Position numbers and translations under genes: made by a program. From positions 1 through 6,831 of the forward strand of contig JAEYRW010000012.1 in the NCBI GenBank assembly GCA_023435435.1: a stretch of 6,831 nt of DNA. The letters are read 5' to 3'. This DNA is from Bacillota bacterium. GTDB taxonomy: Bacteria > Bacillota > Clostridia > Christensenellales > Aristaeellaceae. The notes under the pieces are model-generated. The model did no database searches. It was given only the letters and a program-made list of their open reading frames with translations, and had not been told where the DNA came from. This document shows, one piece after another, positions 1 through 5,654 of the stretch (position 1 is its first letter; each line of letters starts with the position of its first letter).

Positions 1-2
1 GT

Positions 3-19
3 CCGGGGCGGAGCCCCGG
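3..19. repeat. GC-rich inverted repeat at the left edge
   Basis: CCGGGGC (3-9) and GCCCCGG (13-19) form a perfect 7-bp stem with a GGA loop. It lies just after the codons for the conserved end of the GNAT domain (on the minus strand), so it may be the start of a terminator or a REP-like intergenic hairpin. The following bases lie outside the window, so a T run cannot be checked. Confidence 0.55.
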
Positions 20-310
20 CATCTCCCTCGTTCCTGCGCCACATGGCGATTTCCTCCTCGTCTTCCTTCGGGACGAAGCCGAGGCTTTCGTACAGGTGGA
101 TGCCGTTTTTGTTCTCGTCGTCCGCCGCGAGGAACGCGCGCGACCCGCCTTGACGTTTGCCGTGGGAGAGCGCGGCCGTCACCAGCGCCCGCCCGAAGCC
201 GCGATTCTGGCGGTCGGGCCGCACGGCAACCATGCGCACCCACGCCACGGGGCCCTTTTCGCTCCCGTCGCCATAAAGGCCCGTCATGACGACGCCCGCC
301 AGAATTCCGT

Positions 311-349
311 CCGCGTCCCGCACGCCAACACCGCCGCGTCCCGCACGCC
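311..349. repeat. 16-bp direct repeat spanning the GNAT frameshift
   Basis: The 16-bp word CCGCGTCCCGCACGCC occurs perfectly at 311-326 and 334-349, separated by 7 bases (period 23). On the coding strand both copies encode GVRDA, but in different frames because 23 is not a multiple of three. The GNAT reading frame is lost between the copies. The repeat could be a 23-bp duplication that caused the shift, or an in-frame 24-bp repeat that lost one G at about 325. Confidence 0.85.
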
Positions 350-793
350 CTCCGGAATCCCGCCGATCCATTGGCGCATCAGTTCCGCCTTTGCGCCCGT
401 GAAGCCTCGGCTTCGTCCGGCGCACGCGTTCGCCACCGCAGCCGCTTCCGCCGCGTCCGTCAGTTTTTCGCAGGGGAAGTCGTCCGGCACGTCCGAAAGG
501 TCGGCTTTCCAATAATCCCTGAAAACGCTGCGCAACGAAAAACCAGCGGCCTCGAACGCTGTCACCCATGCCCTGGGCAGAAACGACAGCATGCCGCTTT
601 CGCTTCCGATGGCCTCGAGCACTGGTTCCGCCTCGTCCGCCGCCCACACGTACTCCATCATGTCCTCGTCTGAGTACCGGCCCGCGAGGATATACGCCTT
701 CCCGTCGTCGCGGAGTACAACGGGGCTTTCTATGTCCCCCGCGTATTCAAATGAGTTGTGGTTAAATTTCTTCCAATTTTCGTTCATGCCGTC

Positions 794-802
794 ATTATAC
801 CA
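794..802 (-). promoter_or_regulatory. Extended -10 promoter of the GNAT gene
   Basis: Read on the minus strand, 802-794 is TGGTATAAT, a perfect extended -10 (TGnTATAAT). No recognisable TTGACA-like -35 lies 15-18 bases upstream, where the terminator stem sits; extended -10 promoters can work without one. The expected transcription start, about 7 bases past the hexamer, coincides with the A of the GNAT ATG at 787. No Shine-Dalgarno sequence fits between them, so the mRNA would be leaderless. Confidence 0.65.
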
Positions 803-803
803 T

Positions 804-830
804 AAAAACCCGCCCGGTTTCCCGGGCGGG
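804..830 (-). terminator. Intrinsic terminator of the ABC transporter operon
   Basis: On the minus strand, CCCGCCCGG (830-822) pairs perfectly with CCGGGCGGG (817-809) around a GAAA tetraloop. TTTTT (808-804) follows directly. This is a textbook Rho-independent terminator with a 9-bp all-GC stem. It begins 17 bases past the TAA of the substrate-binding protein gene (850-848), so it marks the 3' end of the four-gene operon. Confidence 0.93.
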
Positions 831-847
831 CGGTTGTGCGAAGAATT

Positions 848-1855
848 TTAGTACACGCTCTTCCACTCGTCGATGTTCTCCGCGGTAAAGTAGTAGGGAT
901 CGCCGCAGATGGTGTAGGGGTTGCCGCTGCCGTCGTCCATGATGGTAATGGTGCCCAGACGGCCCGCCTCAAACGTTTCGCCCACCGCGCCGGTGATGGT
1001 GCCGTCGATGAACGCCATGCACGCGAAGGAGGCAAGGTAACCCAGGTCGATGGGGTTCCACAGGTACATGCCCTCGCAGACGCCCGCCTTGATGTAGTCG
1101 GCCATCTCGGAGGGAAGGCCCAGGCCGGTCAGCTTGATCTGGCCGGTGAGGCCGTTGTCCTGAATGCAGTTGGCCGCCGCGGCGATGCCAACGGTGGTGG
1201 GGGAGATGACGCCCTTGAGGTCGGGGTACGTGTCGATGAGGCCCTGCATCTCCTGATAGGACTTATCGGTAAGATCGTCGCCGTACACGATGGTCACCAG
1301 CTCGATGTCGGCATACTGCGGGTCCTCAAGAGTCTGTTGCATGTACTTGATCCAGGTGTTCTGGTTGTCCATGGTCGCGCCCGCGGACAGGATGGCGATC
1401 TGGCCCGCGCCGCCGATCTGCTTGGCGATTTCTTCAATCTGCACGCGACCGATGTTCTCGGCGTTACTGGGATCGATGTTCAGGTTCCTGCCCTCGGGCA
1501 GCACCGCGCTGTCCCAGGAGACGACCCAGATGCCCTGTTCCATGGCGGTCTGGAGGACGGCCACGCAGCCCGCCGCGTCGTTGGCGGAGATGGCGATGGC
1601 GTCTACGCCCTGCTGAATGTAGCCCTCGATGATCTGGATCTGGCCCTCGTTCGAGGAGTCGGAGGGGCCGTTGTGGATGAACTGGAAGCCCAACTCATCC
1701 GAGGCCTCCTGGAAGCCGCGCACCGCCGCGTCGAAGAAGGGGTTGCCCGTCTGCTTGTAGACCACGCCGATCAACGGCGCGTCGCCCTCCGCAAAGGCGG
1801 GCGCGAGGCTTGCGACGATCATGAGGGAGAGGAGAAGTGCCAAAATCTTGCGCAT
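848..1855 (-). CDS. rhaS: RhaS-like sugar ABC transporter substrate-binding protein (CUT2, periplasmic-binding protein fold type I)
   Basis: This 335-aa extracytoplasmic binding protein would capture the sugar and deliver it to the permease pair. Residues 1-22 are a signal peptide: basic RK, hydrophobic core, then APAFA before E23, a signal-peptidase I type site. There is no lipobox cysteine. The mature part is a ribose/rhamnose-type two-lobe binder. Motifs that I associate with rhamnose-binding RhaS proteins of rhizobial type are GNPFFDAA (37-44), AISANDAAG (88-96), VVSWDSAVLPEGR (111-123), VYGDDLTDKSY (190-200), TTVGIAAA (220-227), GLGLPSEMADYIKAG (244-258) and WNPIDLGY (266-273). The autoinducer-2 binder LsrB shares the fold and overall plan but lacks the WNPIDLGY and GLGLPSEM wording, so RhaS fits better. 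It is the last gene of the operon, 14 bases after permease 2, and has a very strong ribosome binding site. Rhamnose is inferred from family resemblance. This RhaS is not the AraC-type regulator of E. coli. Confidence 0.87.
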   Translation of the reverse strand: MRKILALLLSLMIVASLAPAFAEGDAPLIGVVYKQTGNPFFDAAVRGFQEASDELGFQFIHNGPSDSSNEGQIQIIEGYIQQGVDAIAISANDAAGCVAVLQTAMEQGIWVVSWDSAVLPEGRNLNIDPSNAENIGRVQIEEIAKQIGGAGQIAILSAGATMDNQNTWIKYMQQTLEDPQYADIELVTIVYGDDLTDKSYQEMQGLIDTYPDLKGVISPTTVGIAAAANCIQDNGLTGQIKLTGLGLPSEMADYIKAGVCEGMYLWNPIDLGYLASFACMAFIDGTITGAVGETFEAGRLGTITIMDDGSGNPYTICGDPYYFTAENIDEWKSVY

Positions 1856-1862
1856 GTGTGTT

Positions 1863-1871
1863 CCTCCTTTT
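1863..1871 (-). promoter_or_regulatory. Strong ribosome binding site of the substrate-binding protein gene
   Basis: Read on the minus strand this is AAAAGGAGG, near-perfect for anti-SD pairing, 7 bases before ATG 1855. It overlaps the TAA stop of permease 2 (1872-1870), so ribosomes ending one gene are placed to start the next. Confidence 0.85.
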
Positions 1872-2895
1872 ATTTCAGCGGGGCCTCGGCCCCGTTGGAT
1901 TTCTGGAATGCCTCCCGCCGCCGCCGGGCGATTTCCGCGCGGCTTTGCAGCATGCCCATCAGATTGGGCACCAGCACCACGCCGATGAGCAGAACCCCCA
2001 CCGAGAGGTTCAGGATGAACTGGTCGTTGAACAGAAGCGTCAGCCCGTTCTTTAAACAGGTCATGAGCACCAGCGAGAGGAAGATGCCCGGCACGCTGCC
2101 CTTGCCGCCCGCCGTGGACGCGCCGCCCAGAACCGCGATGGCGATGGCCTGCATCTCAAAGCCGGTTCCGATGGTGTACTTGACAGAACCCGTGCGCGCG
2201 CAGAGAAAGATGCCGCATACGGCGGCGAGCACGCCGTTTATGACGAAGGTCAGAAGCTTGATCCGGTCCGTGCGCACCCCTGAATAGCGCGCGGTGACGA
2301 TGTTCGCGCCGGTGGCGAACAGCCGCCTGCCCGTGGTCGTGTGATGGAGCACCACGTAAAACACCGGGAACACGGCGAGGATGAACAGCAGCATCACCGG
2401 AACGGGGGTGGAGCCGACGGTGCCGTAACCCAGGTCCTTTGTAAACCAACCGGGAAAGCCGCCCGCGGACTGGTCCTTCAGGATGATATAGGCGATGCCG
2501 CGGTACAGCGTCATGGTGGAGAGTGTGATGATCATGGCGAAGAGCTCCTTGAACCGCGTGACCAGAAGCCCGTTGAACGCGCCGCACAACCCGCCGACGA
2601 GGAGTGCCAGCGCCATCGAGAACCAGAAGGGAACGCCGCGCCCCGCGTTGTAGGAAACCGCCATCACCGTTACCGAAAGCCCTGCCGTGGAGGCGACGGA
2701 AATGTCGATGTCCCCCAGGATCAAAATGAGCATCGCGCCCAGCGCCAGAAAGCCCACGTCCACCATGTATACCCGCGTCTGGCCCAGAAGGTTTTTGAGG
2801 GTGTAGGTGTCCGGCATCCGGAAGTGGAAAAAGAGGTACACCGCGGCGATCATCAGAACCAGGAGCCACTCCCATCGCATCAGAAGCTTCTTCAT
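1870..2895 (-). CDS. CUT2 sugar ABC transporter permease 2 (RhaP/RhaQ type)
   Basis: This 341-aa integral membrane protein is one half of the transmembrane channel of the importer, the other half being the upstream permease. The sequence is mostly hydrophobic segments, about 8-10 of them, starting near residues 9-25 after a short basic N-terminus. Motifs of the ribose/rhamnose/AI-2 (BPD_transp_2) permease family are visible: GDIDIS (61-66), GGLCGAFNGLLV (101-112), STMTLYRGIAYI (126-137), RRLFATGANIVTARYSGV (190-207) and the ATPase-contacting GGASTAGGKG loop (258-267). The C-terminal tail, after about 318, is basic and cytoplasmic-looking. Length is normal for the family. The ATG overlaps the stop of permease 1 by one base (TGATG) and has a strong Shine-Dalgarno, so translation is likely coupled. 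By operon logic it is a RhaP/RhaQ counterpart. Which of the two it matches cannot be decided here, and the LsrC/LsrD type is a less likely alternative. Confidence 0.92.
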   Translation of the reverse strand: MKKLLMRWEWLLVLMIAAVYLFFHFRMPDTYTLKNLLGQTRVYMVDVGFLALGAMLILILGDIDISVASTAGLSVTVMAVSYNAGRGVPFWFSMALALLVGGLCGAFNGLLVTRFKELFAMIITLSTMTLYRGIAYIILKDQSAGGFPGWFTKDLGYGTVGSTPVPVMLLFILAVFPVFYVVLHHTTTGRRLFATGANIVTARYSGVRTDRIKLLTFVINGVLAAVCGIFLCARTGSVKYTIGTGFEMQAIAIAVLGGASTAGGKGSVPGIFLSLVLMTCLKNGLTLLFNDQFILNLSVGVLLIGVVLVPNLMGMLQSRAEIARRRREAFQKSNGAEAPLK

Positions 2896-3974
2896 CAGAT
2901 GTGCCTCCTTTTGAGGTTTTGGCGGTTCATGGACCTTTGCATTAAAACGTTCGACACAACGGCGATGAGGATCAGCGTTCCCTGAATGGCTTTTTTCCAG
3001 AATTCAGCGTTGCCGACCAGCCGGAGCATGGGGAGGCCGTTGTTGATGATGCCGATGGTCAGCGCGCCCAGCGCCACGCCCCAGATGCGCCCCGCCCCGC
3101 CCGTCACCGCCACGCCGCCGATGACGCACGCCGCGATGACGAACATTTCGTAGCCCGCCGCCATGTCCTGGGTGATCTTTGTGTCGCGGGAGCCGTTCAT
3201 GAGCCCGGCAAGCCCCGCCAGCACGCCCATGATGACGTGGGCCAGAAAGATCGTGCGGTTGGCGTCGATGCCGCGCATCTCGGCGGCTTCCCGGTTGGAG
3301 CCCACGGCGTAAAGGTGCCGTCCCGCGCGGAAGTAGGTCACAAACAGGAATGTGAGCAGAACCACCCCGAGCATGATCCAGATTTTGTCGTTGATTCCCA
3401 GCGGCGCCCAGCGGGTGAACTGCACAAAGTTTTCGGACATGTCCTTTCTGTACACGGCGGTGTTGTTCCCAACGATGTGGGAGACGCCGAACAGCACGTA
3501 CTGCATGCCCAGCGTCGCCACGATGGGCAGCACCCGTCCCCACGAGACGAGCAGCCCGTTCACCGCCCCGCACAGCCCGCCCACGCCCATGCCGATGAGG
3601 ATCAGGATGGGCAGCGCCACGCTGCTCCGGTGGGCCAGCGTCACCTCCGCGCCGTTCACAATTTGGGTGACGTCGATTTCGGAGATGTATTTGCGCATCA
3701 CCACGCCCGTGACCATGGCGGAGAGCGCCATGATGGCCGCGATGGAGATGTCGATGGAACCCACGAGCATGACGCACATCATGCCCACCGCCAGCACGAT
3801 CATGATGGAGGTGTCCTCGACAATGAAGAGCATCTTCTCGCCCGTGAAGAACGCGGGCGTCCGGAGGCTCACCACCAGAATGAGCACCGCCATGATGACC
3901 AGCAGCCCGATTTCCCTGTATTTGATGAACAGGGCGTACAGCGGGGCCTTTTCCGTCCTTTTTTTCACATTCAC
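2895..3974 (-). CDS. CUT2 sugar ABC transporter permease 1 (RhaP/RhaQ type)
   Basis: This 359-aa polytopic membrane protein is the second channel subunit. Family motifs are GSIDIS (72-77), GGLCGAVNGLLVSWG (132-146), RHLYAVGSNREAAEMRGI (219-236) and the cytoplasmic coupling loop IGGVAVTGGAG (285-295). The first membrane segment is near 21-37, and about 8-10 are expected in all. A hydrophilic loop of about 25 residues (94-119), longer than I expect for this family, separates two membrane segments near the N-terminal third. The open frame starts at GTG 3974-3972, only 6 bases after the ATPase stop. A second in-frame GTG at 3968-3966 sits 7 bases from the G-rich stretch GGGGG (3980-3976) and may be the real start, giving a protein two residues shorter. 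It is co-transcribed between the ATPase and permease 2. Rhamnose-type specificity is inferred from the binding protein. Confidence 0.91.
   Translation of the reverse strand: MNVKKRTEKAPLYALFIKYREIGLLVIMAVLILVVSLRTPAFFTGEKMLFIVEDTSIMIVLAVGMMCVMLVGSIDISIAAIMALSAMVTGVVMRKYISEIDVTQIVNGAEVTLAHRSSVALPILILIGMGVGGLCGAVNGLLVSWGRVLPIVATLGMQYVLFGVSHIVGNNTAVYRKDMSENFVQFTRWAPLGINDKIWIMLGVVLLTFLFVTYFRAGRHLYAVGSNREAAEMRGIDANRTIFLAHVIMGVLAGLAGLMNGSRDTKITQDMAAGYEMFVIAACVIGGVAVTGGAGRIWGVALGALTIGIINNGLPMLRLVGNAEFWKKAIQGTLILIAVVSNVLMQRSMNRQNLKRRHI
2904..2912 (-). promoter_or_regulatory. Strong ribosome binding site of permease 2
   Basis: Read on the minus strand this is AAAAGGAGG, 8 bases before ATG 2895. It lies inside the last codons of permease 1 and supports the overlapping TGATG stop/start junction as the true one. 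Confidence 0.85.
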
Positions 3975-3980
3975 GCCCCC

Positions 3981-5480
3981 CTACGCCTTTTTTTCAAGCG
4001 GCATGCCCGCCTTGAGTACGTTTTCCTGGGTGGCCTCTTCCCGGGGGATGATGGTCGAAACCCGGCCCTCCCGCATCACCACGATGTTGTCGGCCATGTT
4101 CACCACCTCGGGCAGTTCCGACGAGACCAGCAGAATCCCGTATCCCTTGTCGGTCAGGTCGCACATGATCTCGTACATCTGGGCCTTGGAGCCCACGTCC
4201 ACGCCCTTTGTAGGTTCGTCCAGAATCAGGATGCGCGAATTGCCCGAGAGCAGCTTTCCCACCACCACCTTCTGCTGGTTGCCGCCCGAAAGCGCGTCCG
4301 CCGCTTCGTCGATGCTCGTGGCGCGGATTTTGAGCAAATCCTTGTACCGGTTGCCTTCGGCGCGCTCGCGCTTTTGCACAATGAACCCCCTTTGGGCGAA
4401 CCGGCGCACGGAGGGGAGGGTGATGTTTCTTCCCACCGACCACTTGAGGATGAGCCCCTGCTTCTGCCTGTCCTCGGGCAAAAGACCGATGCCCATCTTG
4501 AGCGCGGCGTGGGGGCTTTCGATGCCGACTTTCTTATCTTCGATGTAAATCTCGCCCGCGGTGGGCCGCGTTACGCCGCAGATGGCCTCCACAACCTCCG
4601 TGCGGCCCGCGCCCACAAGCCCCGTGAGGCACAGAATTTCCCCCGCGTGGAGCGCGAAGCTCACGTCGGTGAAAAAGCCCGTGCGCGAAAGCTTTTCGAC
4701 GCGCAGAAGCTCCTTGCCCATGGGGGACTTCTTCTGGGGAAAGAACTGGTCGATGGAGCGGCCCACCATGTGGCGCACCAGGTCGCCCGAGGAAACTTCG
4801 CCCACGGGCCAGGTGCCGATGTATTGGGCGTCGCGGAGAACCGTCACCCGGTCGGCCAGCCGGTACATGTCCTCGAAGCGGTGGGAGATGAGGATGATGG
4901 ACACGCCCTGTTCCCGCAGCCGGGAGGCGATCAGGTAAAGCTCCTCACTCTCCCGCCGGGAAAGCGCCGCCGTGGGCTCGTCCATGATGAGAATCTGCAT
5001 GTTTTGGGAAAGTGCCTTGGCGATTTCCACCAGCTGCTGCTGGGCCACGGACAAAACACCCATGAGGTCCGTGGGCGCGATGGGCGATCCCAGGGATTCG
5101 AGCAGCCGCTTCGCCTCGTCGTTGGCCTTTTTCCATTGGATGCTGCGGAGTTTCCCCAGCTTTTCGTGGCCCATGAATATGTTTTCCGAAACCGTCAGGT
5201 GGGGGTAGGCCGCCAGATGCTGATAGATGGCTGCGATGCCGTGCCTTTGCGCCACAAGCGGGTCGTGCATGACGATTTTTTCGCCGTTCAATGTAATCGT
5301 GCCGCCGTCCGGCTGGTGGACGCCCGTCAGCACCTTGATAAACGTCGATTTGCCCGCGCCGTTTTCGCCCATGAGCGCGTGGATTTCGCCCTTCTTCAGG
5401 TCGAACCGCACCCCGTCGAGGGCCTTGACGCCGGGAAATATCTTTGTGATATTCGACATTTCCAGAATAGAGTCCGCCAT
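3981..5480 (-). CDS. CUT2 sugar ABC transporter ATP-binding protein with two nucleotide-binding domains (rhizobial RhaT / LsrA / RbsA type)
   Basis: This 499-aa cytoplasmic protein powers the importer by ATP hydrolysis. It has two fused ATPase domains, as in RbsA, MglA and LsrA, and a normal length. Domain 1 (about 5-240) is complete: Walker A GENGAGKST (38-46), Q-loop Q87, an unusual signature LSVAQQQ (143-149), Walker B ILIMDEPT (163-170) and switch H200. Domain 2 (about 257-497) has the degenerate Walker A GLVGAGRTE (287-295) with no GKS/T lysine. It keeps a canonical signature LSGGNQQK (397-404) and Walker B ILILDEPT (417-424), and the switch histidine is replaced (VSSELPE, 452-458). This asymmetry is usual in the CUT2 family: one functional and one degenerate site. 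It is the first gene of the operon, started from ATG 5480 with AAAGAGGTG upstream. The match to rhizobial rhamnose RhaT is by gene context, and that name must not be confused with the E. coli RhaT symporter. Confidence 0.94.
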   Translation of the reverse strand: MADSILEMSNITKIFPGVKALDGVRFDLKKGEIHALMGENGAGKSTFIKVLTGVHQPDGGTITLNGEKIVMHDPLVAQRHGIAAIYQHLAAYPHLTVSENIFMGHEKLGKLRSIQWKKANDEAKRLLESLGSPIAPTDLMGVLSVAQQQLVEIAKALSQNMQILIMDEPTAALSRRESEELYLIASRLREQGVSIILISHRFEDMYRLADRVTVLRDAQYIGTWPVGEVSSGDLVRHMVGRSIDQFFPQKKSPMGKELLRVEKLSRTGFFTDVSFALHAGEILCLTGLVGAGRTEVVEAICGVTRPTAGEIYIEDKKVGIESPHAALKMGIGLLPEDRQKQGLILKWSVGRNITLPSVRRFAQRGFIVQKRERAEGNRYKDLLKIRATSIDEAADALSGGNQQKVVVGKLLSGNSRILILDEPTKGVDVGSKAQMYEIMCDLTDKGYGILLVSSELPEVVNMADNIVVMREGRVSTIIPREEATQENVLKAGMPLEKKA

Positions 5481-5485
5481 CCGAA

Positions 5486-5494
5486 CACCTCTTT
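5486..5494 (-). promoter_or_regulatory. Ribosome binding site of the ATPase gene
   Basis: Read on the minus strand this is AAAGAGGTG, one base short of the ideal AAAGGAGGTG, just upstream of ATG 5480. It supports that start. Confidence 0.75.
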
Positions 5495-5511
5495 ACTGCT
5501 CATGTGTGCAA

Positions 5512-5540
5512 ATTATAGCACTCTTTCAAAAAATTTACAA
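5512..5540 (-). promoter_or_regulatory. Promoter of the ABC transporter operon
   Basis: On the minus strand the -35 is TTGTAA (5540-5535), the spacer is 17 bases and the -10 is TATAAT (5517-5512), preceded by TG at 5520-5519 (extended -10, TGCTATAAT). Transcription should start near 5505, leaving a leader of about 25 bases with the ribosome binding site. This is a strong housekeeping-sigma promoter in form, so control would have to come from a repressor or activator. Confidence 0.85.
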
Positions 5541-5588
5541 TATGCAAACACATCCGTCACGCCCGGGGAATCCTGATTGCGCCTATGT

Positions 5589-5600
5589 TAAAACGTTTTA
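5589..5600. promoter_or_regulatory. CG-centred palindrome, candidate LacI-family operator
   Basis: TAAAACGTTTTA is a perfect 12-bp palindrome with a central CG, the form of many LacI/GalR-family operators. It directly abuts the -35 (5601) of the dehydrogenase promoter, centred near -43 from the predicted start, and sits about 90 bases upstream of the transporter start. It could bind a local carbohydrate regulator. It matches the CcpA cre consensus only poorly (about three mismatches at the ends). The regulator gene is not in the window. Confidence 0.6.
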
Positions 5601-5630
5601 TTGACAGATGGTTCGCCGCATGGGTATAAT
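5601..5630 (+). promoter_or_regulatory. Promoter of the dehydrogenase gene
   Basis: There is a consensus -35 TTGACA (5601-5606), an 18-base spacer and a consensus -10 TATAAT (5625-5630). The predicted start is near 5637, divergent from the transporter promoter. Because the TTG at 5601 lies in the -35 box, it cannot be the translation start of the dehydrogenase even though the frame is open from there. Confidence 0.88.
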
Positions 5631-5640
5631 GGAGCGGACG

Positions 5641-5647
5641 GGAGGGG
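5641..5647 (+). promoter_or_regulatory. Ribosome binding site deciding the dehydrogenase start
   Basis: GGAGGGG lies 7 bases before GTG 5655, a normal spacing. The two ATGs at 5664 and 5667 are 16 or more bases away, too far for this site. This favours the GTG start. Confidence 0.6.
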
Positions 5648-5654
5648 ATTGCTG

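Larger units (their letters stand above)
1..787 (-). pseudogene. GNAT-family N-acetyltransferase, frameshifted and cut by the window edge
   Basis: The gene starts at ATG 787-785 and reads 154 codons in one frame. It then loses frame near 325 and, uncorrected, stops at about 284. The reading continues in another frame from about 325 to position 1 without a stop. The second part has the acetyl-CoA-binding core of GNAT enzymes: a strand with VRMVAVRPDRQNRGFGRAL (the Q/RxxGxG/A loop), then FLAADDENKNGIHLYESLGF, the typical C-terminal alpha4-beta7 region. The first part (for example SRGFTGAK near residues 126-133) looks like the N-terminal half of a two-part GNAT protein. Restoring one G after codon 154 gives AAVLGVRDADGILAGVV, a natural GNAT strand-turn-strand, so one gene is broken rather than two adjacent genes. 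The acceptor substrate is unknown. A sequencing or assembly indel is possible. The 3' end lies outside the window. Confidence 0.8.

Noticed and set aside
836..2287. A 483-codon open frame on the plus strand across the binding protein and part of permease 2
   Set aside because: It is antisense to clear CUT2 genes, shows no recognisable motif or ribosome site, and begins inside the terminator region of the real operon.
848..5480. An Lsr (autoinducer-2) transporter, because the gene order ATPase-permease-permease-binding protein is the same
   Set aside because: The binding protein motifs fit RhaS rather than LsrB, and no lsrK, lsrF or lsrG gene is seen. The order alone is not specific.
3237..5576. 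A 779-codon open frame on the plus strand across the ATPase and permease 1
   Set aside because: It is antisense to two well-recognised genes, its translation is rich in His, Arg and Asp with no domain, and long antisense frames are expected at this GC content.
5587..5602. A CcpA catabolite-response (cre) site at the intergenic palindrome
   Set aside because: The central CG fits but the outer TG and CA positions do not, giving about three mismatches. A specific LacI-family operator is more likely.
5601..5654. Upstream TTG start for the dehydrogenase
   Set aside because: The TTG is part of the consensus -35 box, and the region to 5637 would not be transcribed from this promoter.
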